Shown: positions 1 to 6,086 of the stretch, one piece after another
How the letters are laid out: the number at the start of each line of letters is the position of its first letter
Numbering within the stretch: the first letter of the stretch is position 1
Source: Eubacterium sp.
GTDB taxonomy: Bacteria > Bacillota > Clostridia > Lachnospirales > Lachnospiraceae
Direction: 5' to 3'
DNA length: 7,589 nucleotides
Assembly (NCBI GenBank): GCA_017616955.1
Contig: JAFZXD010000141.1
Span: 1-7,589, forward strand
The notes under the pieces: generated by a model
Database searches by the model: none
What the model saw: the letters and a program-made list of their open reading frames with translations, nothing else
Told to the model about the DNA's origin: nothing
Position numbers and translations under genes: made by a program

Positions 1-2
1 AA

Positions 3-86
3 CTTATGGAGAAATATAGTGGAGATTCAAGTGCACTTGAAGATTTCTATCTTGATGTTGTAAGAGGAGGAAAAAAAGCATGTTAA
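3..86 (+). CDS. ABC transporter ATP-binding protein, C-terminal fragment (5' end outside window)
   Basis: Only the last 27 codons are visible, in an open frame entering from the left edge and ending at TAA 84-86. The tail reads SSALEDFYLDVVRGGKKAC. A 'LED-hydrophobic-L' stretch close to the C-terminus is typical of ATPase subunits of ABC-2 type exporters. No Walker or signature motif is in the window, so the call rests on this tail and on the next gene, an ABC-2 permease whose ATG (80-82) overlaps this gene by 7 nt. The permease's Shine-Dalgarno lies inside this gene's last codons, which suggests translational coupling. The family role would be ATP hydrolysis driving export through the permease; the substrate cannot be told. 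A different partner protein is possible but less likely. Confidence 0.6.
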   Translation, partial: LMEKYSGDSSALEDFYLDVVRGGKKAC

Positions 87-793
87 ATCTTATAAATATG
101 AATGTTAAAAGATTATTTAAGACACGGGCGTTATATGCTACCACGATTATACTTTTTGGTCTTTTCTTTTTTATTGCCCTATTTGCAGCTAAGTCCACAT
201 TTGATGATCTTTCAGATGAATTGATAGGCTCCGGAATGATTTTTATGCTTGTTGGAATCTTCGCTACGGTATACAGCGATGAAGAGAGAAAAAGTGGTTT
301 TCTTAAGAATCTTGATGCTTCAAAAAAAAGTAAAATAAATATTTTTTTATCCAAGATTCCTGTGATTTTGCTATATAATACAATACTTGTACTTACTGCA
401 TTTGCCGCGCTGTTCCTTGGCAAGATGGGAAATGGAGCAACTACTGCGAGTATATCCGCTTATGTACTCTTTTTACTTTTTAGAATTCTAGCAGGAACAG
501 CATATGGAACAGCGTTCCTTGCTATCTACGAGATAGCAAGAGGTAATGTTGTTCCGACTATACTTACAGTTTTTGCTGCATTTAATCTTCATGGAGTACT
601 TATAAATATGGTAGAGAAAGGGGTTGGTATGAATAATCATATTCTTTCAAACAATCTAATTGTATCAAAAGCTATGCAGATAAGTGTTGCTCAGCCATAT
701 AATTTTATAAGCGTACTGCTTGTTGTTTTTGCCTGGATAATTCTTTACAGTATTATAGGTATGATCATTTTTCAGAAGAGAGATGTGTTTTAA
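80..793 (+). CDS. ABC-2 type transporter permease
   Basis: A 237-residue, very hydrophobic protein with about six predicted membrane segments (roughly residues 18-37, 50-66, 91-113, 123-150, 157-176, 209-231) and a short basic N-terminus (NVKRLFKTRA). Between segments 2 and 3 it carries YSDEERKSGFLKNL (65-78). This matches the cytoplasmic coupling-helix pattern of ABC-2 permeases ('E-x-x-x-G-x-x-k'), through which the ATPase drives the transporter. It would form the membrane pore of an ABC exporter with the ATPase encoded just upstream. AGAGGAGG at 63-70 lies 9 nt before the ATG and supports this start. The stop is TAA 791-793. The hydrolase gene follows on the same strand after about 43 bp. 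The substrate is unknown: drug, peptide or lipid are all possible. The class call is fairly secure; the function is not. Confidence 0.8.
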   Translation: MLNLINMNVKRLFKTRALYATTIILFGLFFFIALFAAKSTFDDLSDELIGSGMIFMLVGIFATVYSDEERKSGFLKNLDASKKSKINIFLSKIPVILLYNTILVLTAFAALFLGKMGNGATTASISAYVLFLLFRILAGTAYGTAFLAIYEIARGNVVPTILTVFAAFNLHGVLINMVEKGVGMNNHILSNNLIVSKAMQISVAQPYNFISVLLVVFAWIILYSIIGMIIFQKRDVF

Positions 794-827
794 ATAATGT
801 ATTGAGAATGTAACAGAGAAAAATAAT

Positions 828-833
828 AGGAGA
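828..833 (+). promoter_or_regulatory. Ribosome binding site of the alpha/beta hydrolase
   Basis: AGGAGA lies 6 nt before the ATG at 840 but only 3 nt before the in-frame GTG at 837. The spacing favours ATG 840 as the start codon. Confidence 0.6.
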
Positions 834-839
834 TACGTG

Positions 840-1925
840 ATGAAAAAAATATTTAAAATATTAGGCAGAATAATATTGGGACTGATTGCGTTATTGATGG
901 CATTTGTGTTATTTACAATTTTTTTTCACAGAATAAAGACCAAGAAAGAAATCAGTGATTTAAAAGCAAAGGGTTATTACAATCCTGTATCTGTTGGAGA
1001 TTATAGTCTTAACGTTTCGAGCTTCGGGAAAAAAAACGGTAATCATACGGTAGTCGGTCTTGCAGGACTCGGGATGGGAGATTTTTCCGTGTCAGGAAGA
1101 AAGATGACCGAATCTATAGAGCAAGATAATCTCGTTGTATTTGTTGACCGAGCAGGATATGGACTTAGTGAGGATACTAATAAAGAAATGACTAATGAGA
1201 ATATCATTGAAGACTATCGTTTAGCATTAAAAAATGCTGGAGTAAAGCCGCCTTACGTTCTTATGGGACACTCTGTTGGTGGCACGTATGCCAGCTATTG
1301 GGCAAGTAAGTATCCTGATGAGATTGAAGGCGTGGTTATGCTTGATGGAAGTGTGTGCACGGATCCGAGTTATTGGGAAAATACCGAGGAGAAAATGCAA
1401 GATTATACTTTTCTTGCTAAAACAGGTATGTTAAGATATGTTCTCAGAAAAGAATGGAATGTATGGATGGATGATATATCAGACGAAGACAGAAGATTAT
1501 CAGATGCACTCATCTTAATGTCAGTTGATTCAAATACAATAAATAACGAGGATCAACTCTTTGCGCAGAATTGTAAAACGGCAGCCGATTCTTTAGTAGT
1601 AAATAATGTTCCAAAGCTGTATATAGGAGCCACCTCAGGTTTGATGACCAAAGAAGATGTTATAGAATATAATAAGTGGCAAAATGCTCAGATAGAAAAA
1701 TACAAATTAAAAAAAGATTTACTGCCTACAGAGTACGATGATAATGATGAGGAATTAGTGGAAATCCTTGAAATATGTAAACGTGATAGAGAACAGCTAA
1801 ATAATTATGCGAACAAACTGGGAAACTGTGATATAACGTATCTTCCGGGAGACCATGTTATATATTGGCAAAAACCTGAAGAATGTGGAAAACTCGTGAA
1901 AGACTTTATTGATGGACTCAATTAA
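840..1925 (+). CDS. Membrane-anchored alpha/beta hydrolase
   Basis: A 361-residue protein of the alpha/beta hydrolase fold. An uncleaved N-terminal anchor is likely: basic MKKIFKILGR, then a hydrophobic helix at about 11-29. The core shows an oxyanion-type loop (LAGLGMGDFS, 74-83), the strand and turn VFVDRAGYGLS (100-110), and the nucleophile elbow GHSVGG (143-148, Ser145). The probable catalytic His is His339 in LPGDHVIYWQKPEE. The acid is less clear: the strand after the elbow gives VVMLDGS (Asp169), while the later strand KLYIGATSG (259-267) lacks the usual Asp. About 60 charged residues (271-330) are inserted before the His strand. The fold predicts ester, amide or lipid hydrolysis or acyl transfer; the substrate is unknown. 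It sits downstream of the ABC exporter, probably in the same operon, and is followed by a strong hairpin. GTG 837 is an alternative start that adds one residue. Confidence 0.8.
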   Translation: MKKIFKILGRIILGLIALLMAFVLFTIFFHRIKTKKEISDLKAKGYYNPVSVGDYSLNVSSFGKKNGNHTVVGLAGLGMGDFSVSGRKMTESIEQDNLVVFVDRAGYGLSEDTNKEMTNENIIEDYRLALKNAGVKPPYVLMGHSVGGTYASYWASKYPDEIEGVVMLDGSVCTDPSYWENTEEKMQDYTFLAKTGMLRYVLRKEWNVWMDDISDEDRRLSDALILMSVDSNTINNEDQLFAQNCKTAADSLVVNNVPKLYIGATSGLMTKEDVIEYNKWQNAQIEKYKLKKDLLPTEYDDNDEELVEILEICKRDREQLNNYANKLGNCDITYLPGDHVIYWQKPEECGKLVKDFIDGLN

Positions 1926-1930
1926 TAAAA

Positions 1931-1967
1931 TTCGGAAGGCTGACAACACCGCTGTCAGCCTTCCGAA
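1931..1967. terminator. Bidirectional rho-independent-type terminator between convergent genes
   Basis: A perfect 15-bp inverted repeat, TTCGGAAGGCTGACA (1931-1945) and its complement (1953-1967), with a 7-nt loop. It starts 5 bp after the hydrolase stop and ends 11 bp before the protease stop. Read on the minus strand, the stem is followed by TTTTATTAATT, a good U-tract. Read on the plus strand, it is followed by the less regular ATATATT. It should end both the plus-strand exporter/hydrolase unit and the minus-strand protease unit, working better for the latter. Confidence 0.9.
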
Positions 1968-1978
1968 ATATATTAAAA

Positions 1979-2821
1979 CTATGCATTTGCAGAAATAACT
2001 TCTACTTCAGTCACTCGATTATCTTCTGTTTTTTCTCCTATGAATACAAGTGCTATCACAAGCAGGATTGCTCCAAGAATCACTATAGGAATATACATAT
2101 TTTTAGGAACTTCATATCCTGTTAAGTTTAAAGCTGTCGAAAAACTGTTATTTGCGATATGCATAACTATTCCAGGAATAAGTGAACCTGTCTTGACTCT
2201 GAGTATGTTCATTACAGCTCCAAGAAGAGCAGCCCATGCAGCCCAGAGAATCTGTCCATGACAGAGACCAAATATGATTGATGTAATAACAACTGCAATC
2301 CATGTACTCATCACTCTGTCTAATCTAGAGAATAAGAATCCTCTGAACACCACCTCTTCAAGAATCGGTACTACTATCGAAGTTGCCGCAATTGCCTGCC
2401 AAAGAGGCGCATTTGCGAGCTGTGCATTTCCCTCCATCATCCCTTCAACAAGATCTTCGGGAATCGGAAAAACGTATAAACCATATGTGAAGAAACCTAT
2501 ACAACCGGCTGCTGCCACTAAAGCAAGAACAATTGACTTGGCAGAAACCTTCTTAATAGATGCTTCTTCAGTAAACTTATGCTTTCTAATCTTTGTAATT
2601 ACAAAATACGTCGTAAGTACTATGGCAGCTATTATGAGGTTTAAGATTCCCATATTTCTCATAAGCATATCTGTCAAAGTCGTCGCATCATCCATTCCAC
2701 CATTCATTCGTGCATAGATTTGAACGCCAACGGAACCGGCTATTCCAACTATTACTTGTGTTATTAAATATACCAGAAAGTAACCCAGTCCCTTACCTGT
2801 TTCTTTGAAAAAGTTTTTCAT
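1979..2821 (-). CDS. CPBP family intramembrane glutamic endopeptidase (CAAX/Abi-type)
   Basis: A 280-residue polytopic membrane protein with hydrophobic segments at about 13-36, 57-77, 95-118, 140-154, 172-187, 190-206, 212-226 and 243-262. It has the three conserved CPBP motifs: EEVVFRG (155-161; EExxxR), FGLCH (184-188; FxxxH) and HIANN (221-225; HxxxN). These supply the glutamate, histidine and asparagine residues of the Rce1-like active site. Family members process prenylated proteins in eukaryotes. Bacterial ones are linked to bacteriocin self-immunity, peptide processing or regulation, but the substrate here is unknown. GAAAGGA (2832-2838) lies 10 nt before the ATG, and the stop is TAG 1979-1981. 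It lies downstream of trpF in the same direction with no obvious terminator between, and ends at the bidirectional hairpin. The family call is firm; the role is open. Confidence 0.9.
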   Translation of the reverse strand: MKNFFKETGKGLGYFLVYLITQVIVGIAGSVGVQIYARMNGGMDDATTLTDMLMRNMGILNLIIAAIVLTTYFVITKIRKHKFTEEASIKKVSAKSIVLALVAAAGCIGFFTYGLYVFPIPEDLVEGMMEGNAQLANAPLWQAIAATSIVVPILEEVVFRGFLFSRLDRVMSTWIAVVITSIIFGLCHGQILWAAWAALLGAVMNILRVKTGSLIPGIVMHIANNSFSTALNLTGYEVPKNMYIPIVILGAILLVIALVFIGEKTEDNRVTEVEVISANA

Positions 2822-2946
2822 GTTTATACCATCCTTTCACGTTTTATAGATTTGTTATGATTGGATAATACAACATTATTATTCCACTTTACGAAATCTG
2901 TTGTGAGTTGTCGGTTATCTGTCGCGAATCGTTTTTTGTTGATCAC
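2822..2946 (-). other. Intergenic gap between trpF and the CPBP protease gene
   Basis: 125 bp, AT-rich. On the minus strand I find no stem followed by a U-tract after the trpF stop, so a trp terminator is not evident here. TATTAT (2865-2870) could serve as a -10 element for the protease, but the only -35-like match, TTCGTA (2890-2895), is poor and spaced 19 bp away. The right end of the gap holds the protease's Shine-Dalgarno (2832-2838). A private promoter is therefore possible but not well supported. Confidence 0.4.
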
Positions 2947-3561
2947 TTATATCGCATTTCGAACCGCCGAAACAAATCTTCGCATCTTCTCTGGGTCCTT
3001 GACTCCATCCGTCTCTACCCCGGAACTCACATCCACGGCATAAGGTCTTATTTCGGTCATTACCTGCTCTATATTGTCGCAGTTCAGTCCGCCGGCCAGA
3101 AAGTACGGTCTTGTTATATTTCCCAGTTTGTTCCAGTCAAATGTATTTCCCGTTCCTTTGCCTGAATCCAGAAGTATATAATCCGCCGATGACCGCTCAG
3201 CAGCTACATATGACTCATTGTCATTTACCACAAATGCCTTTATCACCTTACAGTTACTTCTACTCTTTATACGTTGAATGTATTCTTCGTCTTCCGAACC
3301 ATGAAGCTGCGCTATATCTATTATTCCTTCATCAAGAAGAGAACATACGAAGTCCTCATCCGGATCAACAAATACACCAACAGCCTGAATTCTATCATCC
3401 AACTGCTGTCTCAAAAGCTTTGCCGTTTCTTTGGATACATTTCTCCTGCTCTTCTCCCAAAAGACAAAACCAATATATTCCGGGAGAAATTCATTTGCTA
3501 TATCGATATCTTCCGGTCTGGAAAGGCCGCATATTTTAACCAATGTATTAGAATGCTTCAT
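2947..3561 (-). CDS. trpF: Phosphoribosylanthranilate isomerase
   Basis: A 204-residue, single-domain TIM barrel, normal length for TrpF. It catalyses the Amadori isomerisation of N-(5'-phosphoribosyl)anthranilate to CdRP, the step between TrpD and TrpC, in the cytoplasm. Family landmarks run in order: KICGL (9-13, general base Cys11), GFVFWEKSRRNVS (31-43), VGVFVD (61-66), QLHGSED (85-91), LLDSGKGTGNTFDW (130-143, general acid Asp132), FLAGGLN (154-160) and AVDVSSGVET (175-184), the last two forming the phosphate-binding end of the barrel. It starts 18 nt after the trpC stop. Its Shine-Dalgarno (GGTGA, 3568-3572) is the weakest in the operon, so it probably relies on coupling to trpC. A second, out-of-frame ATG lies 4 nt upstream. 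It is the last trp gene here; no trpB follows. Confidence 0.96.
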   Translation of the reverse strand: MKHSNTLVKICGLSRPEDIDIANEFLPEYIGFVFWEKSRRNVSKETAKLLRQQLDDRIQAVGVFVDPDEDFVCSLLDEGIIDIAQLHGSEDEEYIQRIKSRSNCKVIKAFVVNDNESYVAAERSSADYILLDSGKGTGNTFDWNKLGNITRPYFLAGGLNCDNIEQVMTEIRPYAVDVSSGVETDGVKDPEKMRRFVSAVRNAI

Positions 3562-3579
3562 TCATTATCACCATTACAT

Positions 3580-4377
3580 CTATACACTCTTTAGTGTATG
3601 TATAAGACTCTTCTTATCTCTGCTTCTCATCAACATCTCTCCAATAAGAACCGCATCCGTTCCGTTTTCTTTTAGTACCTTTATATCCTCCGGTTTTGAC
3701 ATTCCGCTTTCCGATACAAATGTCACATCATGCGGAACCATCTCTCGAAGTCTGATACTGTTATTTATATCCACCGAAAAGTCCTTAAGATTACGGTTGT
3801 TTACACCCAGAACTCTTGCACCTACATTAAGACATCTATCTACTTCCTCAGCATCATGTGCTTCAAACAGACATGAAAGTCCCAGTGTATCCGCTATCTC
3901 AAAATACTGTTTAAGTTCCTTATCCGACAGGATAGCCGCTATGAGCAAGATGGCTGAAGCGCCCATAAGTTTAGCCTGATATATCATATAAGGATCAACA
4001 GTGAAGTCCTTTCTCAAAACCGGAATACCAACTTCCTTCGTGATTGCCTTCAGATATTCATCGCTTCCTTTAAATCTGTCAGGTTCGGTGAGACATGATA
4101 TCGCATCCGCTCCACTCTCTTCATATTCCTTTGCTATCTCGAGATAAGGAAAATCCTCAGCGATTATCCCCTTGGAAGGAGATGCTTTCTTTACTTCGGA
4201 TATGATAGACAGCCCTCTCTTTGACAGAGCTTCCTCAAAGGGATAATCATATTCCTGCACTTCCATCTCCTGAGCCGCCAAAAGCTCAGCATCTCGCTGG
4301 ATATTTCGCGGAGTATATATCTCTTTATGCTTTTCTATTCTTATTCTTGTCAGATTGGCAAGTTCATCCAGTATCAT
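3580..4377 (-). CDS. trpC: Indole-3-glycerol-phosphate synthase
   Basis: A 265-residue TIM-barrel enzyme of typical length, not fused to TrpF. It decarboxylates and closes the ring of CdRP to give indole-3-glycerol phosphate. The N-terminal helix region that closes over the active site (about 1-50) is present. Motifs by family alignment: SEVKKASPSKG (60-70; Glu61, Lys63), LTEPDRFKGS (96-105), VLRKDFTVDPYMIYQA (120-135; catalytic acid Lys123), FEAHDAEEVD (171-180; Glu172), GVNNRNL (191-197; Asn193), SESGM (222-226; Ser224) and LIGE (244-247). All expected catalytic residues are seen. GAGGGA (4383-4388) lies 5 nt before the ATG. It is separated from trpD by 50 nt, the widest gap in the operon, and that gap holds a palindrome. 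The stop TAG (3580-3582) lies 18 nt before trpF. Confidence 0.97.
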   Translation of the reverse strand: MILDELANLTRIRIEKHKEIYTPRNIQRDAELLAAQEMEVQEYDYPFEEALSKRGLSIISEVKKASPSKGIIAEDFPYLEIAKEYEESGADAISCLTEPDRFKGSDEYLKAITKEVGIPVLRKDFTVDPYMIYQAKLMGASAILLIAAILSDKELKQYFEIADTLGLSCLFEAHDAEEVDRCLNVGARVLGVNNRNLKDFSVDINNSIRLREMVPHDVTFVSESGMSKPEDIKVLKENGTDAVLIGEMLMRSRDKKSLIHTLKSV

Positions 4378-4403
4378 ATCTATCCCTCATACATATATAT
4401 TCT

Positions 4404-4422
4404 AACCTTGCCTGGCAAGGTT
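4404..4422 (-). promoter_or_regulatory. Intercistronic hairpin between trpD and trpC
   Basis: AACCTTGCCTGGCAAGGTT is a perfect 9-bp inverted repeat around one central base (practically an 8-bp stem with a 3-nt loop). It begins 5 nt past the trpD stop on the minus strand. It is followed by AGAATATATATG rather than a U-tract, so it does not look like a full terminator. It could stabilise the upstream mRNA end, be a processing site, or modulate expression of trpC-trpF. The structure is plain in the sequence; the role is inference. Confidence 0.55.
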
Positions 4423-4427
4423 GCATT

Positions 4428-5447
4428 TTATCGGTTACTTACTTCAATAAACTTCTCAAGTGTTTCTGTTGCTTTTCCGGATGCAATGATTTCTTTTGCA
4501 AGCTCGATTCCGTCTTTCATAGAATCTGCTTTTCCACCTATATAAAGAGCAGCCCCTGCATTAAGAAGAGTTGCATTTCTCTTAGGTCCTGTTTCTTCTC
4601 CGCTCAGGATTCTTCTTGTTATCTCAGCATTTACAGATGGATCGCCACCTACAAGATCTTCCTTCTTACACATCTCAAATCCGAAATCTTCCGGACGGAT
4701 CACACTTGTTCTGTACCATCCGTCTTTAATCTCACATATAGTTGTTGGTGAGCTGAGAGAGATTTCATCAAGCTTATCCTGACCGAAAACAACCATTCCT
4801 CTCTTAACTCCAAGATCTGCCAGAACCTGAGCAAGTGGCTCAACAAGATATTCATCATAAACACCAAGAAGCATTTGTGTTGGTCTTCCCGGATTTGTAA
4901 GAGGTCCGAGAATGTTGAATACAGTTCTGAATCCAAGTTCCTTTCTGATAGGACCAACATACTTCATTGAAGTGTGATACTTCTGAGCAAAGAAGAAGCA
5001 CATTCCGACTTCCTTCAGAAGCTCAACACATTTGTCAGGATCCTGCTGAATATTTACACCAAGTGCCTCAAGACAGTCAGCTGTTCCGCACTTAGATGAA
5101 GCTGCTCTGTTTCCGTGCTTAGCAACTTTCATTCCACTGGCTGCAGCGATAAGAGCTGATGTTGTGGATATGTTAAAGCTATGTGCATTATCTCCACCTG
5201 TTCCTACTATTTCAAATATCTCCATTCCTGTATCAACAGGGATTGCATTATCACGCATAGCAGCAGCACATCCTGCTATCTCATCTTTTGTCTCTGCTTT
5301 TGCACTCTTTGTTGAAAGAGCAGAAAGAAATGCAGCATTCTGAGTAGGTGTTGTTTCACCACTCATTATCTCGTTCATTACTGTATAAGCCTCTTCATAA
5401 GATAGATCCTGCTTGTTAACGATTTTCTCAATAGCCTCTTTAATCAT
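4428..5447 (-). CDS. trpD: Anthranilate phosphoribosyltransferase
   Basis: A 339-residue member of the TrpD family at standard length, without a fused glutamine amidotransferase domain. It transfers phosphoribose from PRPP to anthranilate to give N-(5'-phosphoribosyl)anthranilate. It has the small alpha-helical N-terminal domain (about 1-70, with [15 protein letters not shown] at 30-44) followed by the alpha/beta domain. Key motifs are VGTGGD (81-86, PRPP pyrophosphate loop), FNISTTSAL (91-99), [21 protein letters not shown] (110-130, PRPP/anthranilate site), GPLTNP (181-186) and LDEIS (226-230, Mg-binding Asp-Glu pair). The catalytic motifs are unbroken. GGAGG (5457-5461) lies 9 nt before the ATG, and the gap to the trpG stop is 30 bp. 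Confidence 0.97.
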   Translation of the reverse strand: MIKEAIEKIVNKQDLSYEEAYTVMNEIMSGETTPTQNAAFLSALSTKSAKAETKDEIAGCAAAMRDNAIPVDTGMEIFEIVGTGGDNAHSFNISTTSALIAAASGMKVAKHGNRAASSKCGTADCLEALGVNIQQDPDKCVELLKEVGMCFFFAQKYHTSMKYVGPIRKELGFRTVFNILGPLTNPGRPTQMLLGVYDEYLVEPLAQVLADLGVKRGMVVFGQDKLDEISLSSPTTICEIKDGWYRTSVIRPEDFGFEMCKKEDLVGGDPSVNAEITRRILSGEETGPKRNATLLNAGAALYIGGKADSMKDGIELAKEIIASGKATETLEKFIEVSNR

Positions 5448-5477
5448 TTATATATACCTCCGCGTTTATGATTCATT

Positions 5478-6068
5478 TTATTTTTTTATGAAGTTTGTGA
5501 GTATTCCTATTCCTTCCGGTGTAAGGATTGATTCCGGATGGAACTGGAGTCCGTAGATTGGATATTCTGTATGTTTTACAGCCATTACTTCCCCGTCATC
5601 GTCCGAAACAGCTATAACCTTAAGGCATTCGGGAATGGTTTCCTGCTTTGCCGCCAGTGAATGATATCTTGCCACCTTAAGCTTTTTTGAATCTCCCGAT
5701 CCATCTTTTTCTCCGACGCCGTCAAAGATTGCATCATCTTCTATAGTACAAACGGACTGTTTTCCGTGCATCAGTCTCTTTGCATATGTAACTGTGGCAC
5801 CAAATACTTCGCATATAGCCTGATGTCCAAGGCAGACACCCATGATTGGAATCTTTCCGCCTATCTTTCTTACCACATCTTCACAGATTCCCGCATCTTC
5901 CGGTTTTCCAGGTCCCGGCGAGAGTATAATGTGTGAAGGATTTAAAGCTTCTATCTCCTCTACGCTCATTTCATCATTTCTGATTACTTTAATATCGGGA
6001 GTTATCGTTCCTATCAGCTGATACAGGTTATAAGAAAAACTGTCGTAATTATCTATTAAAAGTATCAT
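5478..6068 (-). CDS. trpG: Anthranilate synthase component II, glutamine amidotransferase
   Basis: A 196-residue class I glutamine amidotransferase. It hydrolyses glutamine and channels ammonia to TrpE for anthranilate formation. Motifs: IDNYDSFSYNL (5-15), SPGPGKPEDAG (50-60), nucleophile Cys79 in MGVCLGHQ (76-83), ARYHSL (133-138), and His177/Glu179 in LQFHPES (174-180). The catalytic triad is complete. Residues about 118-130 (VGEKDGSGDSKKL) form a longer, hydrophilic loop than the usual short IP-type turn before RYHSL. AAGGGAGG (6079-6086) lies 10 nt before the ATG and directly abuts the trpE stop, only 18 nt away, consistent with coupled, balanced synthesis of the two subunits. Such subunits often also serve PabB in folate synthesis (PabA role). 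Context fixes the main role as TrpG. Confidence 0.95.
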   Translation of the reverse strand: MILLIDNYDSFSYNLYQLIGTITPDIKVIRNDEMSVEEIEALNPSHIILSPGPGKPEDAGICEDVVRKIGGKIPIMGVCLGHQAICEVFGATVTYAKRLMHGKQSVCTIEDDAIFDGVGEKDGSGDSKKLKVARYHSLAAKQETIPECLKVIAVSDDDGEVMAVKHTEYPIYGLQFHPESILTPEGIGILTNFIKK

Positions 6069-6086
6069 TACTGCTCTGCCTCCCTT

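Noticed and set aside
4..423. Minus-strand open frame of 139 codons opposite the permease
   Set aside because: It lies antisense to a well-supported ABC-2 permease with a good ribosome site. Its translation is low-complexity hydrophobic or basic and shows no family motif.
802..829. Promoter-like TTGAGA and TAATAG 16 bp apart, before the hydrolase
   Set aside because: The -10 would overlap the hydrolase's Shine-Dalgarno, so transcripts would lack the ribosome site. Co-transcription with the permease is simpler.
2040..2717. Plus-strand open frames opposite the CPBP protease
   Set aside because: They are antisense shadows of a gene that has all three CPBP motifs. They lack domain signals and convincing ribosome sites.
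2912..2937. Possible plus-strand terminator (CGGTT, 10-nt loop, AATCG, then T6)
   Set aside because: The stem is only 5 bp with one G-T pair and a large loop, and no plus-strand transcript is expected here. The T-run is likely chance.
2861..3165. Plus-strand frames of 60 and 85 codons starting in the trpF-protease gap
   Set aside because: They run mostly antisense into trpF, have no Shine-Dalgarno that I can see, and show no recognisable protein features.
4700..4960. Minus-strand 86-codon frame inside trpD
   Set aside because: It is out of frame within an intact trpD and has no motif or ribosome site of its own.
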